Shown here: positions 26,447 through 35,098 of the stretch, piece after piece
How positions within the stretch are numbered: the stretch's first letter is position 1
Layout: every line of letters begins with the position of its first letter
Source of the DNA: Solilutibacter silvestris
Lineage (GTDB): Bacteria; Pseudomonadota; Gammaproteobacteria; Xanthomonadales; Xanthomonadaceae
DNA length: 64,000 bases
Assembly (NCBI RefSeq): GCF_002895945.1
Contig: NZ_NPZB01000002.1
Span: 496,001 to 560,000, forward strand
Reading direction: 5' to 3'
Program-made: the position numbers and the translations under genes
Notes under the pieces: generated by a model
Told to the model about the DNA's origin: nothing
What the model saw: the letters and a program-made list of their open reading frames with translations, nothing else
Database searches by the model: none

Positions 26447-26713
26447 TCAGCCGGCGTCGCTGACACCGCGCTTGGTCGGTGGCGGCGTCTGGTTCAACCT
26501 GTGCGAAAGGTTTTCGATGGCGTCGCGCGCCAGCGGCGACAAGTCATCGCCGCCGGCCTGCAGGTACTGCACGATCCGCTCGCGCATCGTCGGCTCCCAG
26601 AAGCGCTGCAGATGCACGACCATGGTATTCACCGCATCCGCGTGTTCGGGATAGGCGGCCAGGTTGGCGGCGATGTCGTTGGCCATCTCGACCAGGCGTG
26701 CCGAAGGATTCAT
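26447..26713 (-). CDS. fdsD: NAD-dependent formate dehydrogenase, delta subunit
   Basis: An 88-residue protein at the end of the fds operon. LVEMANDIAANLAAYPEHADAV and HLQRFWEPTMRERIVQYL are the hallmarks of FdsD/FdhD-delta subunits, small proteins needed for stable or active soluble NAD-linked formate dehydrogenase although they carry no cofactor. It lies 11 bp after fdsA. No fdsC-like chaperone gene is found between or beside these genes. Confidence 0.88.
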   Translation of the reverse strand: MNPSARLVEMANDIAANLAAYPEHADAVNTMVVHLQRFWEPTMRERIVQYLQAGGDDLSPLARDAIENLSHRLNQTPPPTKRGVSDAG

Positions 26714-26724
26714 GCAGCGGCTCC

Positions 26725-29640
26725 TCAGCGAACGGCCGTGGCGGTGCGGTCGGACTCGCCTTCCGGCAACAGCGATTCCTGCAACTCCGTGAACGCCTGG
26801 AAGCGCTTCTGCCAGTCGGACGGCTGCGAAACGCGGGTGGCCTGGACCGCGGTCACCTTGTACTCGGGGCAGTTGGTCGCCCAGTCGGAGTTCTCGGTGG
26901 TGATCACGTTGGCGCCGGATTCCGGGAAGTGGAAGGTGGTGTAGACCACGCCCGGCTGGACCCGCTCGGTGATCCGCGCGCGCAACACGGTGTCGCCCGC
27001 GCGGCTTTCCACGCCGACCCAGTCGCCCTCGGCGATGCCGCGTTCCTCTGCGTCGTGCGGGTGCAGTTCCAGCCGGTCCTCATCGTGCCAGGCAACGTTC
27101 GGGGTGCGCCGCGTCTGCGCCCCCACGTTGTACTGGCTGAGGATGCGGCCGGTGGTGAGCAGCAGCGGATAGCGCGGGGTGACTTTCTCGCGGGTGGGCA
27201 CGTAGGGCGTGAGCATGAACCTGCCCTTGCCGCGGACGAATTCCTCGACGTGCATGGTCGGCGAGCCGCGCGGATTGTCGACGTTGCAGGGCCACTGGAT
27301 GCTGCCCATCTCGTCGAGCAATTCGAAGCTGACGCCGGTGAAGGTCGGCGTCAGGCTGGCGATCTCGGCCATGATCTCGCCCGGATGGCTGTATTGCATC
27401 GGATAGCCTAGCGCGTTCGACAGCAACTGGGTCACTTCCCAGTCGGCGTAGCGCGCCTTGGGCTCCATCACCTTGCGCACCGGCGAGATGCGGCGCTCGG
27501 CATTGGTGAAGGTGCCGTCCTTCTCCATGAAGCTGCTGCCCGGCAGGAACACGTGGGCGAACTTGGCGGACTCGTTGAGGAACAGGTCCTGCACCACGAT
27601 GCATTCCATCGCGGTCAGCGCCGCGGTGACGTGCTGGGTGTTGGGGTCGCTTTGCGCGATGTCCTCGCCCTGGATGTACAGGCCCTTGAAGCTGCCCTCG
27701 ATCGCGGCCTCGAACATGTTGGGGATGCGCAGGCCGGGTTCGTCGTGCAGCGGCACGCCCCAGCGCTGCTCGAACGCACGGCGCACCGGTTCGTCGGACA
27801 CGTGGCGGTAACCGGGGAATTCGTGCGGGAAGCTGCCCATGTCGCAGCTGCCCTGCACGTTGTTCTGCCCGCGCAACGGATTCACGCCCACGCCCGGGCG
27901 GCCGATGTTGCCGGTGGCCATGGCCAGGTTGGCGATGCCCATGACCGTGGTCGAACCCTGCGAATGCTCGGTCACGCCTAGGCCGTAGTAGATCGCGCCG
28001 TTGTCCGCGCCGGCGTACAGCCGCGCGGCCTCGCGCACCAGCGCTGCGGGAACGCCGGTCTCGGCTTCCATCGCCTCGGGCGAGCGCGACGGATCGGAGA
28101 CGAATGCGCGCCACTGCTCGAACGCCTCGCTTTCGCAGCGGCGGACGATGAAGTCCTCGTTCATCAGGCCTTCGGTTGCCAACACATGCGCCAGCGCGGT
28201 GACCATGGCAACGTTGGTGCCCGGGCGCAGCTTGAGGTGCAGGCCGTGTTCGGAATGCGGCGTGCGCAGCAGGTCGATGCGGCGCGGATCGATCACGATG
28301 AGTTTGGCGCCCTCGCGCAGCCGCCGGCGCATGGCCGAGGCGAACACCGGATGGCCGTCGGTCGGATTGGCGCCGATCACCAGGATCACGTCGGCGAAAC
28401 GCACCGAATCGAAATCCTGGGTGCCGGCGGATTCGCCCAGGGTCTGCTTCAGGCCGTACCCGGTCGGCGAATGGCAGACGCGTGCGCAGGTGTCGACGTT
28501 GTTGTTGCCGAACGCGGCGCGCACCAGCTTCTGCACCAAGTAGGTTTCCTCGTTGGTGCAGCGCGAGGAGGTGATGCCGCCGACCGCGAACTTGCCGTAC
28601 GTGTCCTGGATGCGCCGGAACTCGGAGGCCGCATGCGCGACCGCCTCTTCCCAGCTCACCACCCGCCACGGATCGCTGATCTTCTCGCGGATCATCGGCG
28701 TGGTGATGCGGTCCGGATGCGTCGCATAGCCCAGGGCGAAGCGGCCCTTGACGCAGGAATGGCCGTGGTTGGCGTGGCCGTCGTTGTTGGGGACCATGCG
28801 CACCAGTTCTTCGCCGCGCATCTCGGCGCGGAACGAGCAGCCCACGCCGCAATAGGCGCAGGTGGTGACGACGCTGTGCTCGGCCTGGCCGATCGTGATC
28901 AGCGATTTCTCCGACAGCGTGGCCGTGGGGCAGGCCTGCACGCAGGCGCCGCAGCTCACGCATTCGGAATCGAGGAAGGGTTGGTCCTGGCTGGCGGCAA
29001 CCTTGGAATCGAAGCCGCGGCCCTGGATGGTCAGCGCGAACGTGCCCTGGACTTCCTCGCAGGCGCGCACGCAGCGCGAGCACACGATGCACTTGCTTGG
29101 GTCGAAGGTGAAGTAGGGATTGGAGGTGTCCTTGCCCTCGAACAACGGATTGTCGTGCCCGTGCTCGTCCTTGGCGTAGACGTGGTTGGCGCCCTCGTAG
29201 CCGTAACGGACTTCGCGCAGGCCGACCGCGCCGGCCATGTCCTGCAATTCGCAATGGCCGTTGGCGGGGCAGGTGAGACAATCCAGCGGGTGGTCGGAGA
29301 TGTACAGCTCCATCACCCCGCGCCGCAGTGCGGCCAGCTTCGGCGTCTGCGTGCGCACCTGCATGCCTTCGCTGACCGGCGTCGTGCAGGAAGCGGGATA
29401 GCCCTTGCGGCCTTCGATCTCGACCAGGCAGATCCGGCAGGAGCCGAAGGCGTCCAGCGAATCGGTGGCGCACAGCTTGGGGATGCTGGTGCCGGCGATG
29501 GCCGCCGCGCGCATCACCGAGGTGCCCGCGGGCACTTCGACGCGCTTGCCGTCGATCTCGAGATTGACGGTCTTCAGCGTTTCCAGCTGGATGATCTGCG
29601 GGTTCGGGGTGCCGTAGTCGTTTTCTGCGATCGATCGCAT
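26725..29640 (-). CDS. fdsA: NAD-dependent formate dehydrogenase, molybdenum catalytic alpha subunit
   Basis: A 971-residue molybdopterin enzyme that oxidises formate to CO2 in the cytoplasm. Domains in order: a [2Fe-2S] domain (GSCRICLVEI), a His-Cys3 [4Fe-4S] site (HPLDCLTCPANGHC), two ferredoxin-type clusters (CIVCSRCVRAC and CVSCGACVQACP), the Mo-pterin [4Fe-4S] motif (CAYCGVGCSF) and the bis-MGD domains. The molybdenum ligand is a cysteine, C389 in RVCHSPTGYG, not selenocysteine. GNIGRPGVGVNPLRGQNNVQG and the C-terminal molydopterin-binding domain are intact. It lies 13 bp after fdsB. Confidence 0.93.
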   Translation of the reverse strand: MRSIAENDYGTPNPQIIQLETLKTVNLEIDGKRVEVPAGTSVMRAAAIAGTSIPKLCATDSLDAFGSCRICLVEIEGRKGYPASCTTPVSEGMQVRTQTPKLAALRRGVMELYISDHPLDCLTCPANGHCELQDMAGAVGLREVRYGYEGANHVYAKDEHGHDNPLFEGKDTSNPYFTFDPSKCIVCSRCVRACEEVQGTFALTIQGRGFDSKVAASQDQPFLDSECVSCGACVQACPTATLSEKSLITIGQAEHSVVTTCAYCGVGCSFRAEMRGEELVRMVPNNDGHANHGHSCVKGRFALGYATHPDRITTPMIREKISDPWRVVSWEEAVAHAASEFRRIQDTYGKFAVGGITSSRCTNEETYLVQKLVRAAFGNNNVDTCARVCHSPTGYGLKQTLGESAGTQDFDSVRFADVILVIGANPTDGHPVFASAMRRRLREGAKLIVIDPRRIDLLRTPHSEHGLHLKLRPGTNVAMVTALAHVLATEGLMNEDFIVRRCESEAFEQWRAFVSDPSRSPEAMEAETGVPAALVREAARLYAGADNGAIYYGLGVTEHSQGSTTVMGIANLAMATGNIGRPGVGVNPLRGQNNVQGSCDMGSFPHEFPGYRHVSDEPVRRAFEQRWGVPLHDEPGLRIPNMFEAAIEGSFKGLYIQGEDIAQSDPNTQHVTAALTAMECIVVQDLFLNESAKFAHVFLPGSSFMEKDGTFTNAERRISPVRKVMEPKARYADWEVTQLLSNALGYPMQYSHPGEIMAEIASLTPTFTGVSFELLDEMGSIQWPCNVDNPRGSPTMHVEEFVRGKGRFMLTPYVPTREKVTPRYPLLLTTGRILSQYNVGAQTRRTPNVAWHDEDRLELHPHDAEERGIAEGDWVGVESRAGDTVLRARITERVQPGVVYTTFHFPESGANVITTENSDWATNCPEYKVTAVQATRVSQPSDWQKRFQAFTELQESLLPEGESDRTATAVR

Positions 29641-29653
29641 GGCTGGTTAACTC

Positions 29654-31213
29654 CTAGGCGGCGGCAGGCGCGCGCCGTTCGGGCGAGAAATCTTCCGGGA
29701 AATGATTGAGTGCGCTGAGCACCGGATAGGGCGTCATCCCGCCGAGCGCGCACAGCGAGCCGTGCAGCATGGTTTCGCACAGATCGCGCAGCAGCGCTTC
29801 CTGGCGGTCGCGGTCGAGACGCGCGGCGATGCGATCGATCACCTCGACGCCGCGCGTCGAACCGATCCGGCACGGCGTGCACTTGCCGCAGGATTCGATC
29901 GCGCAAAATTCCATCGCGTAGCGCGCTTGCTCCAGTAGATCGACGCTGTCATCGAACACCACGATGCCGCCATGGCCGAGCATCGCGCCGACCGCGGCGA
30001 ACGCCTCGTAATCGATCGGCGTGTCGAATTGCGATTCCGGCATGTAGGCACCCAGCGGGCCACCGACCTGGACCGCGCGGATCGGACGTCCGCTCGCGCT
30101 GCCCCCGCCGTAGTCGTAGAGCAGTTCGCGCAACGTCAGCCCGAATGCGCGTTCGACCAGCCCGCCGTGTTTGATATTGCCGGCGAGCTGCAGTGGCAAT
30201 GTGCCGCGCGAACGGCCCATGCCATAGTCGCGATAGGCTTCGGCGCCCTCGGTGACGATGAACGGCACCGAGGCCAGCGTGATCACGTTGTTGATGACGG
30301 TCGGTTGTCCGAACAGGCCTTCGATCGCCGGCAGCGGTGGCTTGAAACGCACCTGGCCGCGCTTGCCTTCGAGGCTTTCCAGCAGCGAGGTTTCCTCGCC
30401 GCAGATGTAGGCGCCGGCGCCGCGCCGCACCTCGAGGTCGAAGCGACGGTGGCTGTCGCCGATGCCTGCGCCGAGCCAGCCCGCCTCATAAGCCGCAGTG
30501 ATCGCTTCCTCGAGTGCGCGCAACGCATGCGGGTATTCGCTGCGCAGGTAGATGTAACCACGCGTCGCGCCGACCGCGATGCCGGCGATGGCCATGCCTT
30601 CGATCAACGAGAACGGATCGCCTTCCATCAACATGCGATCGGAGAACGTCCCGGAATCACCTTCGTCGGCGTTGCAGACGATGTATTTCTGCGCGGCGGG
30701 CGTGTCCAGCACGGTCTTCCACTTGATGCCGGTGGGGAACGCCGCACCACCGCGACCGCGCAGGCCGGAATCGGTGATGGCCTGGACGACGCCGGCCGGC
30801 GCCATGCCCAGGGCACGGCGCAGACCTTTCCAGCCGCCGTGCGCCGCGTAGTTGGAGGTATCGATCGGATCGATCAGCCCCACGCGTGCGAAGGTGAGGC
30901 GTTGCTGGTTGGCGAACCAGGGGTGTTGTTCGATGTTGCCTTGGCGCAGCGCGTGGTCGCCGCCGTGCAGCCAGCCGGCGGCGAACAGCGATGCGACATC
31001 GCCTTCGGTGACGGGGCCGTAGGCAATGCGGCCGGCCGGCGTCGCGACTTCCACCAACGGTTCCAGCCACAACAGTCCACGCGAACCGTTGCGCACGATG
31101 CGAACATCGACATCGTGGCTCGCGGCTTCGCGGCGGATCGCCTCGGCGACTTTGTCCGCTCCCATCGAAATGGCGGCGGCATCACGCGGCACGTAGAGGG
31201 TGATGGTGCTCAT
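29654..31213 (-). CDS. fdsB: NAD-dependent formate dehydrogenase, diaphorase beta subunit
   Basis: A 519-residue NuoF/HoxF-like subunit that passes electrons to NAD. A thioredoxin-like N-terminal region (residues 1-110) precedes the FMN/NAD fold: SGLRGRGGAAFPTGIKW, YIVCNADEGDSGTFSDR and GEETSLLESLEGKRG. ESCGKCTPCRIGS plus a later cysteine bind a [4Fe-4S] cluster. The start at 31213 (MSTITLY) overlaps the fdsG stop as ATGA, so translation is coupled. The longer reading frame upstream runs into fdsG and is not coding. Confidence 0.92.
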   Translation of the reverse strand: MSTITLYVPRDAAAISMGADKVAEAIRREAASHDVDVRIVRNGSRGLLWLEPLVEVATPAGRIAYGPVTEGDVASLFAAGWLHGGDHALRQGNIEQHPWFANQQRLTFARVGLIDPIDTSNYAAHGGWKGLRRALGMAPAGVVQAITDSGLRGRGGAAFPTGIKWKTVLDTPAAQKYIVCNADEGDSGTFSDRMLMEGDPFSLIEGMAIAGIAVGATRGYIYLRSEYPHALRALEEAITAAYEAGWLGAGIGDSHRRFDLEVRRGAGAYICGEETSLLESLEGKRGQVRFKPPLPAIEGLFGQPTVINNVITLASVPFIVTEGAEAYRDYGMGRSRGTLPLQLAGNIKHGGLVERAFGLTLRELLYDYGGGSASGRPIRAVQVGGPLGAYMPESQFDTPIDYEAFAAVGAMLGHGGIVVFDDSVDLLEQARYAMEFCAIESCGKCTPCRIGSTRGVEVIDRIAARLDRDRQEALLRDLCETMLHGSLCALGGMTPYPVLSALNHFPEDFSPERRAPAAA

Positions 31214-31746
31214 GCGATGTTCCTGCAGTCTGCGCGCATCGCGTCGATCACCGTGTCGAGCGCCTTCGGCGTGAGCCGACCGCGCAGCTCGCCATCGACC
31301 AATCCGGCCGGCGCCAGCGCGCAATTGCCGAGGCAGTAAACCGGCTCGAAGTCGATCGTTCCATCAGCGCTGCGATGCGTGTCGTCGTGGATGCCTAGGC
31401 GTTCGCAAGCATGGCGCTCCAGCGCGCGCGCGCCCATCGCCTGGCAGGCCTCGGCGCGGCACAGCCGGAGACTGTGTCGCGCCGGTGGCGTGCGCCGGAA
31501 CTCGTGGTAGAAGCTGACCACCCCATGCACATCGGCGCGGGTCAGGTTCAACGCCTCCGCGATCGGCGCCACCGCGCCTTCCGGGACGAAACCCAGCGCG
31601 TCCTGGATCGCATGCAGCACCGGCAGTAATGCGCCGGGTTGCTCGCCATGCCGCTCCAATGCTTCCGCGACCGCTTGCACGTACGGCGCCGCCAGTTGCG
31701 GCACCCTTTCGGTCACGGATTCGGCTTGCCTCGTGCGTTTGCCCAT
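31210..31746 (-). CDS. fdsG: NAD-dependent formate dehydrogenase, gamma subunit (NuoE-like)
   Basis: A 178-residue thioredoxin-fold [2Fe-2S] subunit homologous to NuoE and HoxE. The four cluster cysteines are in LCRAEACQAMG and VYCLGNCALAP. HAIQDALGFVPEGAV and ADVHGVVSFYHEFR are family features. It carries electrons between FdsA and FdsB. It is the first fds gene, 51 bp downstream of the OFA transporter on the same strand. Confidence 0.92.
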   Translation of the reverse strand: MGKRTRQAESVTERVPQLAAPYVQAVAEALERHGEQPGALLPVLHAIQDALGFVPEGAVAPIAEALNLTRADVHGVVSFYHEFRRTPPARHSLRLCRAEACQAMGARALERHACERLGIHDDTHRSADGTIDFEPVYCLGNCALAPAGLVDGELRGRLTPKALDTVIDAMRADCRNIA

Positions 31747-31797
31747 TGATGCGCGTATCCGGTGTCGGGAGGAAATGATGCGATGCTCGCGATCGTC

Positions 31798-33450
31798 CTA
31801 CTTGAACAGGGCAGCCGCCTTCGCCAGGGCGATGTAAAGCCCGATCAGGAACGGGATTCCCACCGCCAGCCACGCGATCACCCCGCGAATGCCGAACACG
31901 CCGCGCGCCGCGGTGATGGCGGTATCGCCGCTGCTCTTGGGCTCATGCTGCAGCGAGCGCTCATGCGCCAGCTCCTCGTCGGTCATGAAGACCGATTCCT
32001 TCACCGGCTTCACCAGCAGGTTGCAGATCAGGCCGATGAACAGCAGTCCCGCCATGATGTAGAGCGTGCGGTCGTACACCAGATTCTTCGCCACGCCGGC
32101 CGCCAGTTGGCTTTCGCGGATGGCCGCGATGATGACGGGACCGACGATGCCGGCGGCGGACCAGGCCGTCAGCAGGCGACCATGGATGGCACCGACCATC
32201 TGCGTGCCGAACAGATCGGCGAGATAGGCCGGCACCGTGGCGAAGCCGCCGCCGTACATGCTGATGATCACGCAGGTCGAGGCGACGAACAGGGCAGCCA
32301 TGCCCGCATGTCCCCAGATCGGCAACACGCAATACAGGAGGATGCCGAGAATGAAGAACACGCAATAGGTGTTCTTGCGCCCCAGCTTGTCGGACAGCGA
32401 GGCCCAGAACAGCCGTCCGAGGCTGTTGAACAGGCTGAGCAGGCCGACCAGACCTGCGGCCGAGGCGGCGACGGCGGCCTTCTGCTCGGTGGTGAGGGTA
32501 GCGCCGGTGGCCGTGTCGAGGCCAAGCAGCTTGCCGCCGAAGACGTCCTGCAGCATCGGGCTGGCCATCGCCAGCACCGCGATGCCGGCGGTCACGTTGA
32601 GGAACAGCACGCCCCAGACCAGCCAGAACTGCGGTGTTTTCCACGCGCGATTCAGATGCACGTGGCGCTGGGTGATCATGCTGTTCGCGCTGGCCTTGGG
32701 TGTCCAGCCCTCGGGCTTCCAGCCCGTTGGTGCAACGCGGAAGCCGAATGCGCCGGCCGACATCACCAGCAGGTAGATCACGCCCATCACGATCAGGGTC
32801 GTGGAGACGCCCTGCGGAGTGGTGCTGGAAAAATGCTTCATGAGTGCCACTGCCAGCGGCGCGCCGACCATCGCGCCACCGCCGAAGCCCATGATCGCGA
32901 AGCCTGTCGCCATGCCGCGGCGATCCGGGAACCATTTGATGAGGGTGGACACCGGCGTGATGTAGCCAAGGCCCTGGCCGACGCCGCCAAGCACGCCGCA
33001 GCCGAGATAGACCAGCCACAATTGATGCATCGCAACGCCGATGCCACCGATCACCAGGCCACCACCCCAGCACAACGCGGCGATGAAACCGGCCTTGCGC
33101 GGACCCGCGTGTTCCAGCCAGCCGCCCCACAGCGCTGCGGAAATGCCGAGCATGGCGATGAAGGTTTCGAAGACGTGGGTGACCTGGGGAACGGTCCAGT
33201 TGCACGTCGTGGTGGTCAGTGATGCGATGAAGCCCAAGTTGGTGCAGACAGCTGGATCGGTTTCGGTGATCAGCTTGCTCATCGGCAGCCAGAACACCGA
33301 AAAACCATAGGCCATGCCGATGCACAGGTGGATCGCCAGTGCGGCTGGAACCACCCACCATCGGTTGTAGTTCGGACCTGCGATGGTGCGCGCCCGATCC
33401 AGGAGTCCGGGCTGCGAAAGCGTGTCGACTTGATCCACAGTGATGCTCAT
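31798..33450 (-). CDS. OFA-family major facilitator (oxalate/formate antiporter type)
   Basis: A 550-residue, 12-helix MFS permease. The first large periplasmic region (about residues 60-90) and GYGFSVFWLPMSKLI, LGGVGQGLGYITPVSTLIKWFPDRRGMATGFAIMGFGGGAMVG are typical of the OFA family, whose members move oxalate, formate or other carboxylates. It is longer than OxlT (about 420 residues) because of loops near residues 220-300 and a tail. Its place directly before fdsGBAD, transcribed together, suggests formate or a formate-yielding acid as substrate; the sequence does not prove that. Confidence 0.83.
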   Translation of the reverse strand: MSITVDQVDTLSQPGLLDRARTIAGPNYNRWWVVPAALAIHLCIGMAYGFSVFWLPMSKLITETDPAVCTNLGFIASLTTTTCNWTVPQVTHVFETFIAMLGISAALWGGWLEHAGPRKAGFIAALCWGGGLVIGGIGVAMHQLWLVYLGCGVLGGVGQGLGYITPVSTLIKWFPDRRGMATGFAIMGFGGGAMVGAPLAVALMKHFSSTTPQGVSTTLIVMGVIYLLVMSAGAFGFRVAPTGWKPEGWTPKASANSMITQRHVHLNRAWKTPQFWLVWGVLFLNVTAGIAVLAMASPMLQDVFGGKLLGLDTATGATLTTEQKAAVAASAAGLVGLLSLFNSLGRLFWASLSDKLGRKNTYCVFFILGILLYCVLPIWGHAGMAALFVASTCVIISMYGGGFATVPAYLADLFGTQMVGAIHGRLLTAWSAAGIVGPVIIAAIRESQLAAGVAKNLVYDRTLYIMAGLLFIGLICNLLVKPVKESVFMTDEELAHERSLQHEPKSSGDTAITAARGVFGIRGVIAWLAVGIPFLIGLYIALAKAAALFK

Positions 33451-33554
33451 TCCTTCACCCCTCGCGATGACGGCGCGGCCGTCGAGCTGAATGCTGTTCC
33501 GAGGCTCAATTAGGTTGCCGAAAACATATATGAGCCGACAGATCCGCCATCTTC

Positions 33555-33593
33555 TTTATAGGATTGACGAAGGGACTGCAACAGTTCCATAGT
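33555..33593. promoter_or_regulatory. Divergent promoter and operator-like palindrome, formate module
   Basis: A 17-bp imperfect palindrome GGGACTG-CAA-CAGTTCC lies at 33572-33588. Reading right, TTGACG (33564-33569) and CATAGT (33588-33593) give a -35/-10 pair with an 18-bp spacer, towards the regulator gene. Reading left, the complement of 33576-33581 (TTGCAG) and of 33555-33560 (TATAAA) give a pair with a 15-bp spacer, towards the OFA/fds genes. The palindrome overlaps both. A second dyad GGCTCA/TGAGCC is at 33503-33508 and 33531-33536. Promoter strengths are inferred only from similarity to consensus. Confidence 0.4.
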
Positions 33594-33702
33594 TCAGTAA
33601 TCTGCTTTTTAAAGCCATATACCTAGGCGAAAGCGCAGTGCTGGGCTGCAGCAATGCCGTCGTCACTGCGCTTAGTACCCTCTGCCCTGCGAGTCATTGC
33701 CC

Positions 33703-34782
33703 ATGTACAAGGTCGCCATCCGTCCGTGCTGGGAGCTGCAATCTGCATCCGGGACCGTGTTGCCGCCACGCCTGATCGAACTTCTGGTCGAGGTGCATGC
33801 CAGCGGGTCGTTGGCTGCGGCCTGCCGCAAGGTCGGTCTTTCGTATCGCTATGGCTGGGGCCTGTTGCGCGAGGGCCAGAAACTGTTCGGGATGCCATTG
33901 ATGCGGGCGATGCGCGGACGTGGCGCGCGCCTCACCGCGATCGGCGAGCGACTGATCTGGGTGGACAAGCGCATCAATGCCCGGTTGTCGCCGATGCTCG
34001 ATTCCCTCGCCACCGAACTCGAGGCCGAACTCGAGCGTGGCATGGGCAGGGATGTGCCGATCAGCCTCCATGCATCACACGGATTCGGCGTGGAAGTGTT
34101 TCGTACCGCGATGGCACAGGCGCAGCATCCGATCGATCTCAAGTACCGCAGTCCCGACGAGGCGCTGAGTGCATTGCGCACCGGCACCTGTGAGCTGGCC
34201 GGCTTGCATCTGCCGATTGGCGAGCTGGAGGACGAGTTGCTCGCGCACTATCTCGATCGCTTCGATCTGCAAAACGATCGGGTCATCCACCTGGCCATGC
34301 GTCGCCAGGGCTTGATCCTCGCTGCCGGCAATCCGCAGGGGATCCGCGGCCTGGCCGATGTGCTGCAGGGTGGTTTGCGCTTCATTCATCGCCAGCAGGG
34401 GTCTGGCACCCGCCTGCTGCTCGATTGTCTGCTCAAGCGCGAGGGCGCGTCGCTGTCCGACCTGCGCGGTTGCGATGTCGAGGAATTGACACACGCCGCC
34501 GTCGCTGCCTATGTCGCCAGCGGTCTTGCCGACGCGGGACTTGGACTGGAACCTCCGGCGCGCCGCTATGGCGTGGAATTCATTCCCATCGCCACCGAAC
34601 ACTATTTTTTCCTGTGCAGGGAAGAGACGATCGAATCCGACCGCCTGGCCGATGTGCTCGGCATGTTGCGCGATCCCGCTTTCCGCAACGACTTGAGTCG
34701 CCTGCCGGGCTACGATCCGTGCATGTGCGGGCAGGTGCAACGCCTGCCCGATGCATTCCCGTCATTGCAAAGGTTGTGTTGA
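33703..34782 (+). CDS. Transcription regulator: ModE-like HTH plus periplasmic-binding-protein-like domain
   Basis: A 359-residue protein. Residues 20-90 form a ModE/LysR-type winged helix (LLVEVHASGSLAAACRKVG-LSYRYGW, then RGRGARLTAIGERLI). From about residue 115 comes a PBP-like domain of the kind found in proteins that sense molybdate or other anions (SHGFGVEVFR, LAGLHLPIG, GSGTRLLLDCLL, DAGLGLEPPARRYGVEF). Two cysteines (CMCG) lie near the end. It is divergent from the formate operon, so it probably controls it; the ligand (formate, molybdate or other) is unknown. The start at 33703 is the ATG two codons after a TTG. Confidence 0.75.
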   Translation: MYKVAIRPCWELQSASGTVLPPRLIELLVEVHASGSLAAACRKVGLSYRYGWGLLREGQKLFGMPLMRAMRGRGARLTAIGERLIWVDKRINARLSPMLDSLATELEAELERGMGRDVPISLHASHGFGVEVFRTAMAQAQHPIDLKYRSPDEALSALRTGTCELAGLHLPIGELEDELLAHYLDRFDLQNDRVIHLAMRRQGLILAAGNPQGIRGLADVLQGGLRFIHRQQGSGTRLLLDCLLKREGASLSDLRGCDVEELTHAAVAAYVASGLADAGLGLEPPARRYGVEFIPIATEHYFFLCREETIESDRLADVLGMLRDPAFRNDLSRLPGYDPCMCGQVQRLPDAFPSLQRLC

Positions 34783-34843
34783 TTCCGGGAAGGCGCCAGG
34801 TGCGACGATATTTCGTTATCGTTGCGGTGAAGACGGAGTTGGG

Positions 34844-35087
34844 ATGAACACGAAGATGAGCACGAAGCCGCAACGCTTCGCGTCGGTCGATGCATTGCGC
34901 GGGATCACGGTTGCGGCGATGTTGCTGGTCAACGATCCCGTCAGCTGGGATCACGTGTTCTGGCCGCTGGATCGCGCCGTGGGGCGGCGACAAGCTCGCC
35001 TCGCTGGCCTATGCCGTCGTGTTCGTCGCGTTGTGGTGGGCGATCATGCGCTGGATGGATCGACGTCGCATCTACCTCAAGATCTGA
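34844..35087 (+). pseudogene. Remnant of a NagX/DUF5009-type membrane acetyltransferase-like gene
   Basis: From the ATG at 34844 the frame reads RFASVDALRGITVAAMLLVNDP then WDHVFWPL, the unmistakable N terminus of the NagX/DUF5009 family (heparan-glucosaminide N-acetyltransferase-like, about 360 residues). Near 34978 this stops. In the next reading frame the family's C terminus follows at once: GGDKLASLAYAVVFVALWW ... DRRRIYLKI and a stop at 35087. The middle, roughly 280-300 codons, is missing and the two ends are out of frame, so no functional protein can be made. It lies between the regulator gene and the convergent ygfZ. Confidence 0.8.
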
Positions 35088-35098
35088 CGCGATCGTAC

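Noticed and set aside
27080-29473. 797-residue open frame in another frame of fdsA
   Set aside because: Arg/His/Pro/Gly-rich shadow of the catalytic subunit; all cluster motifs are in the fdsA frame.
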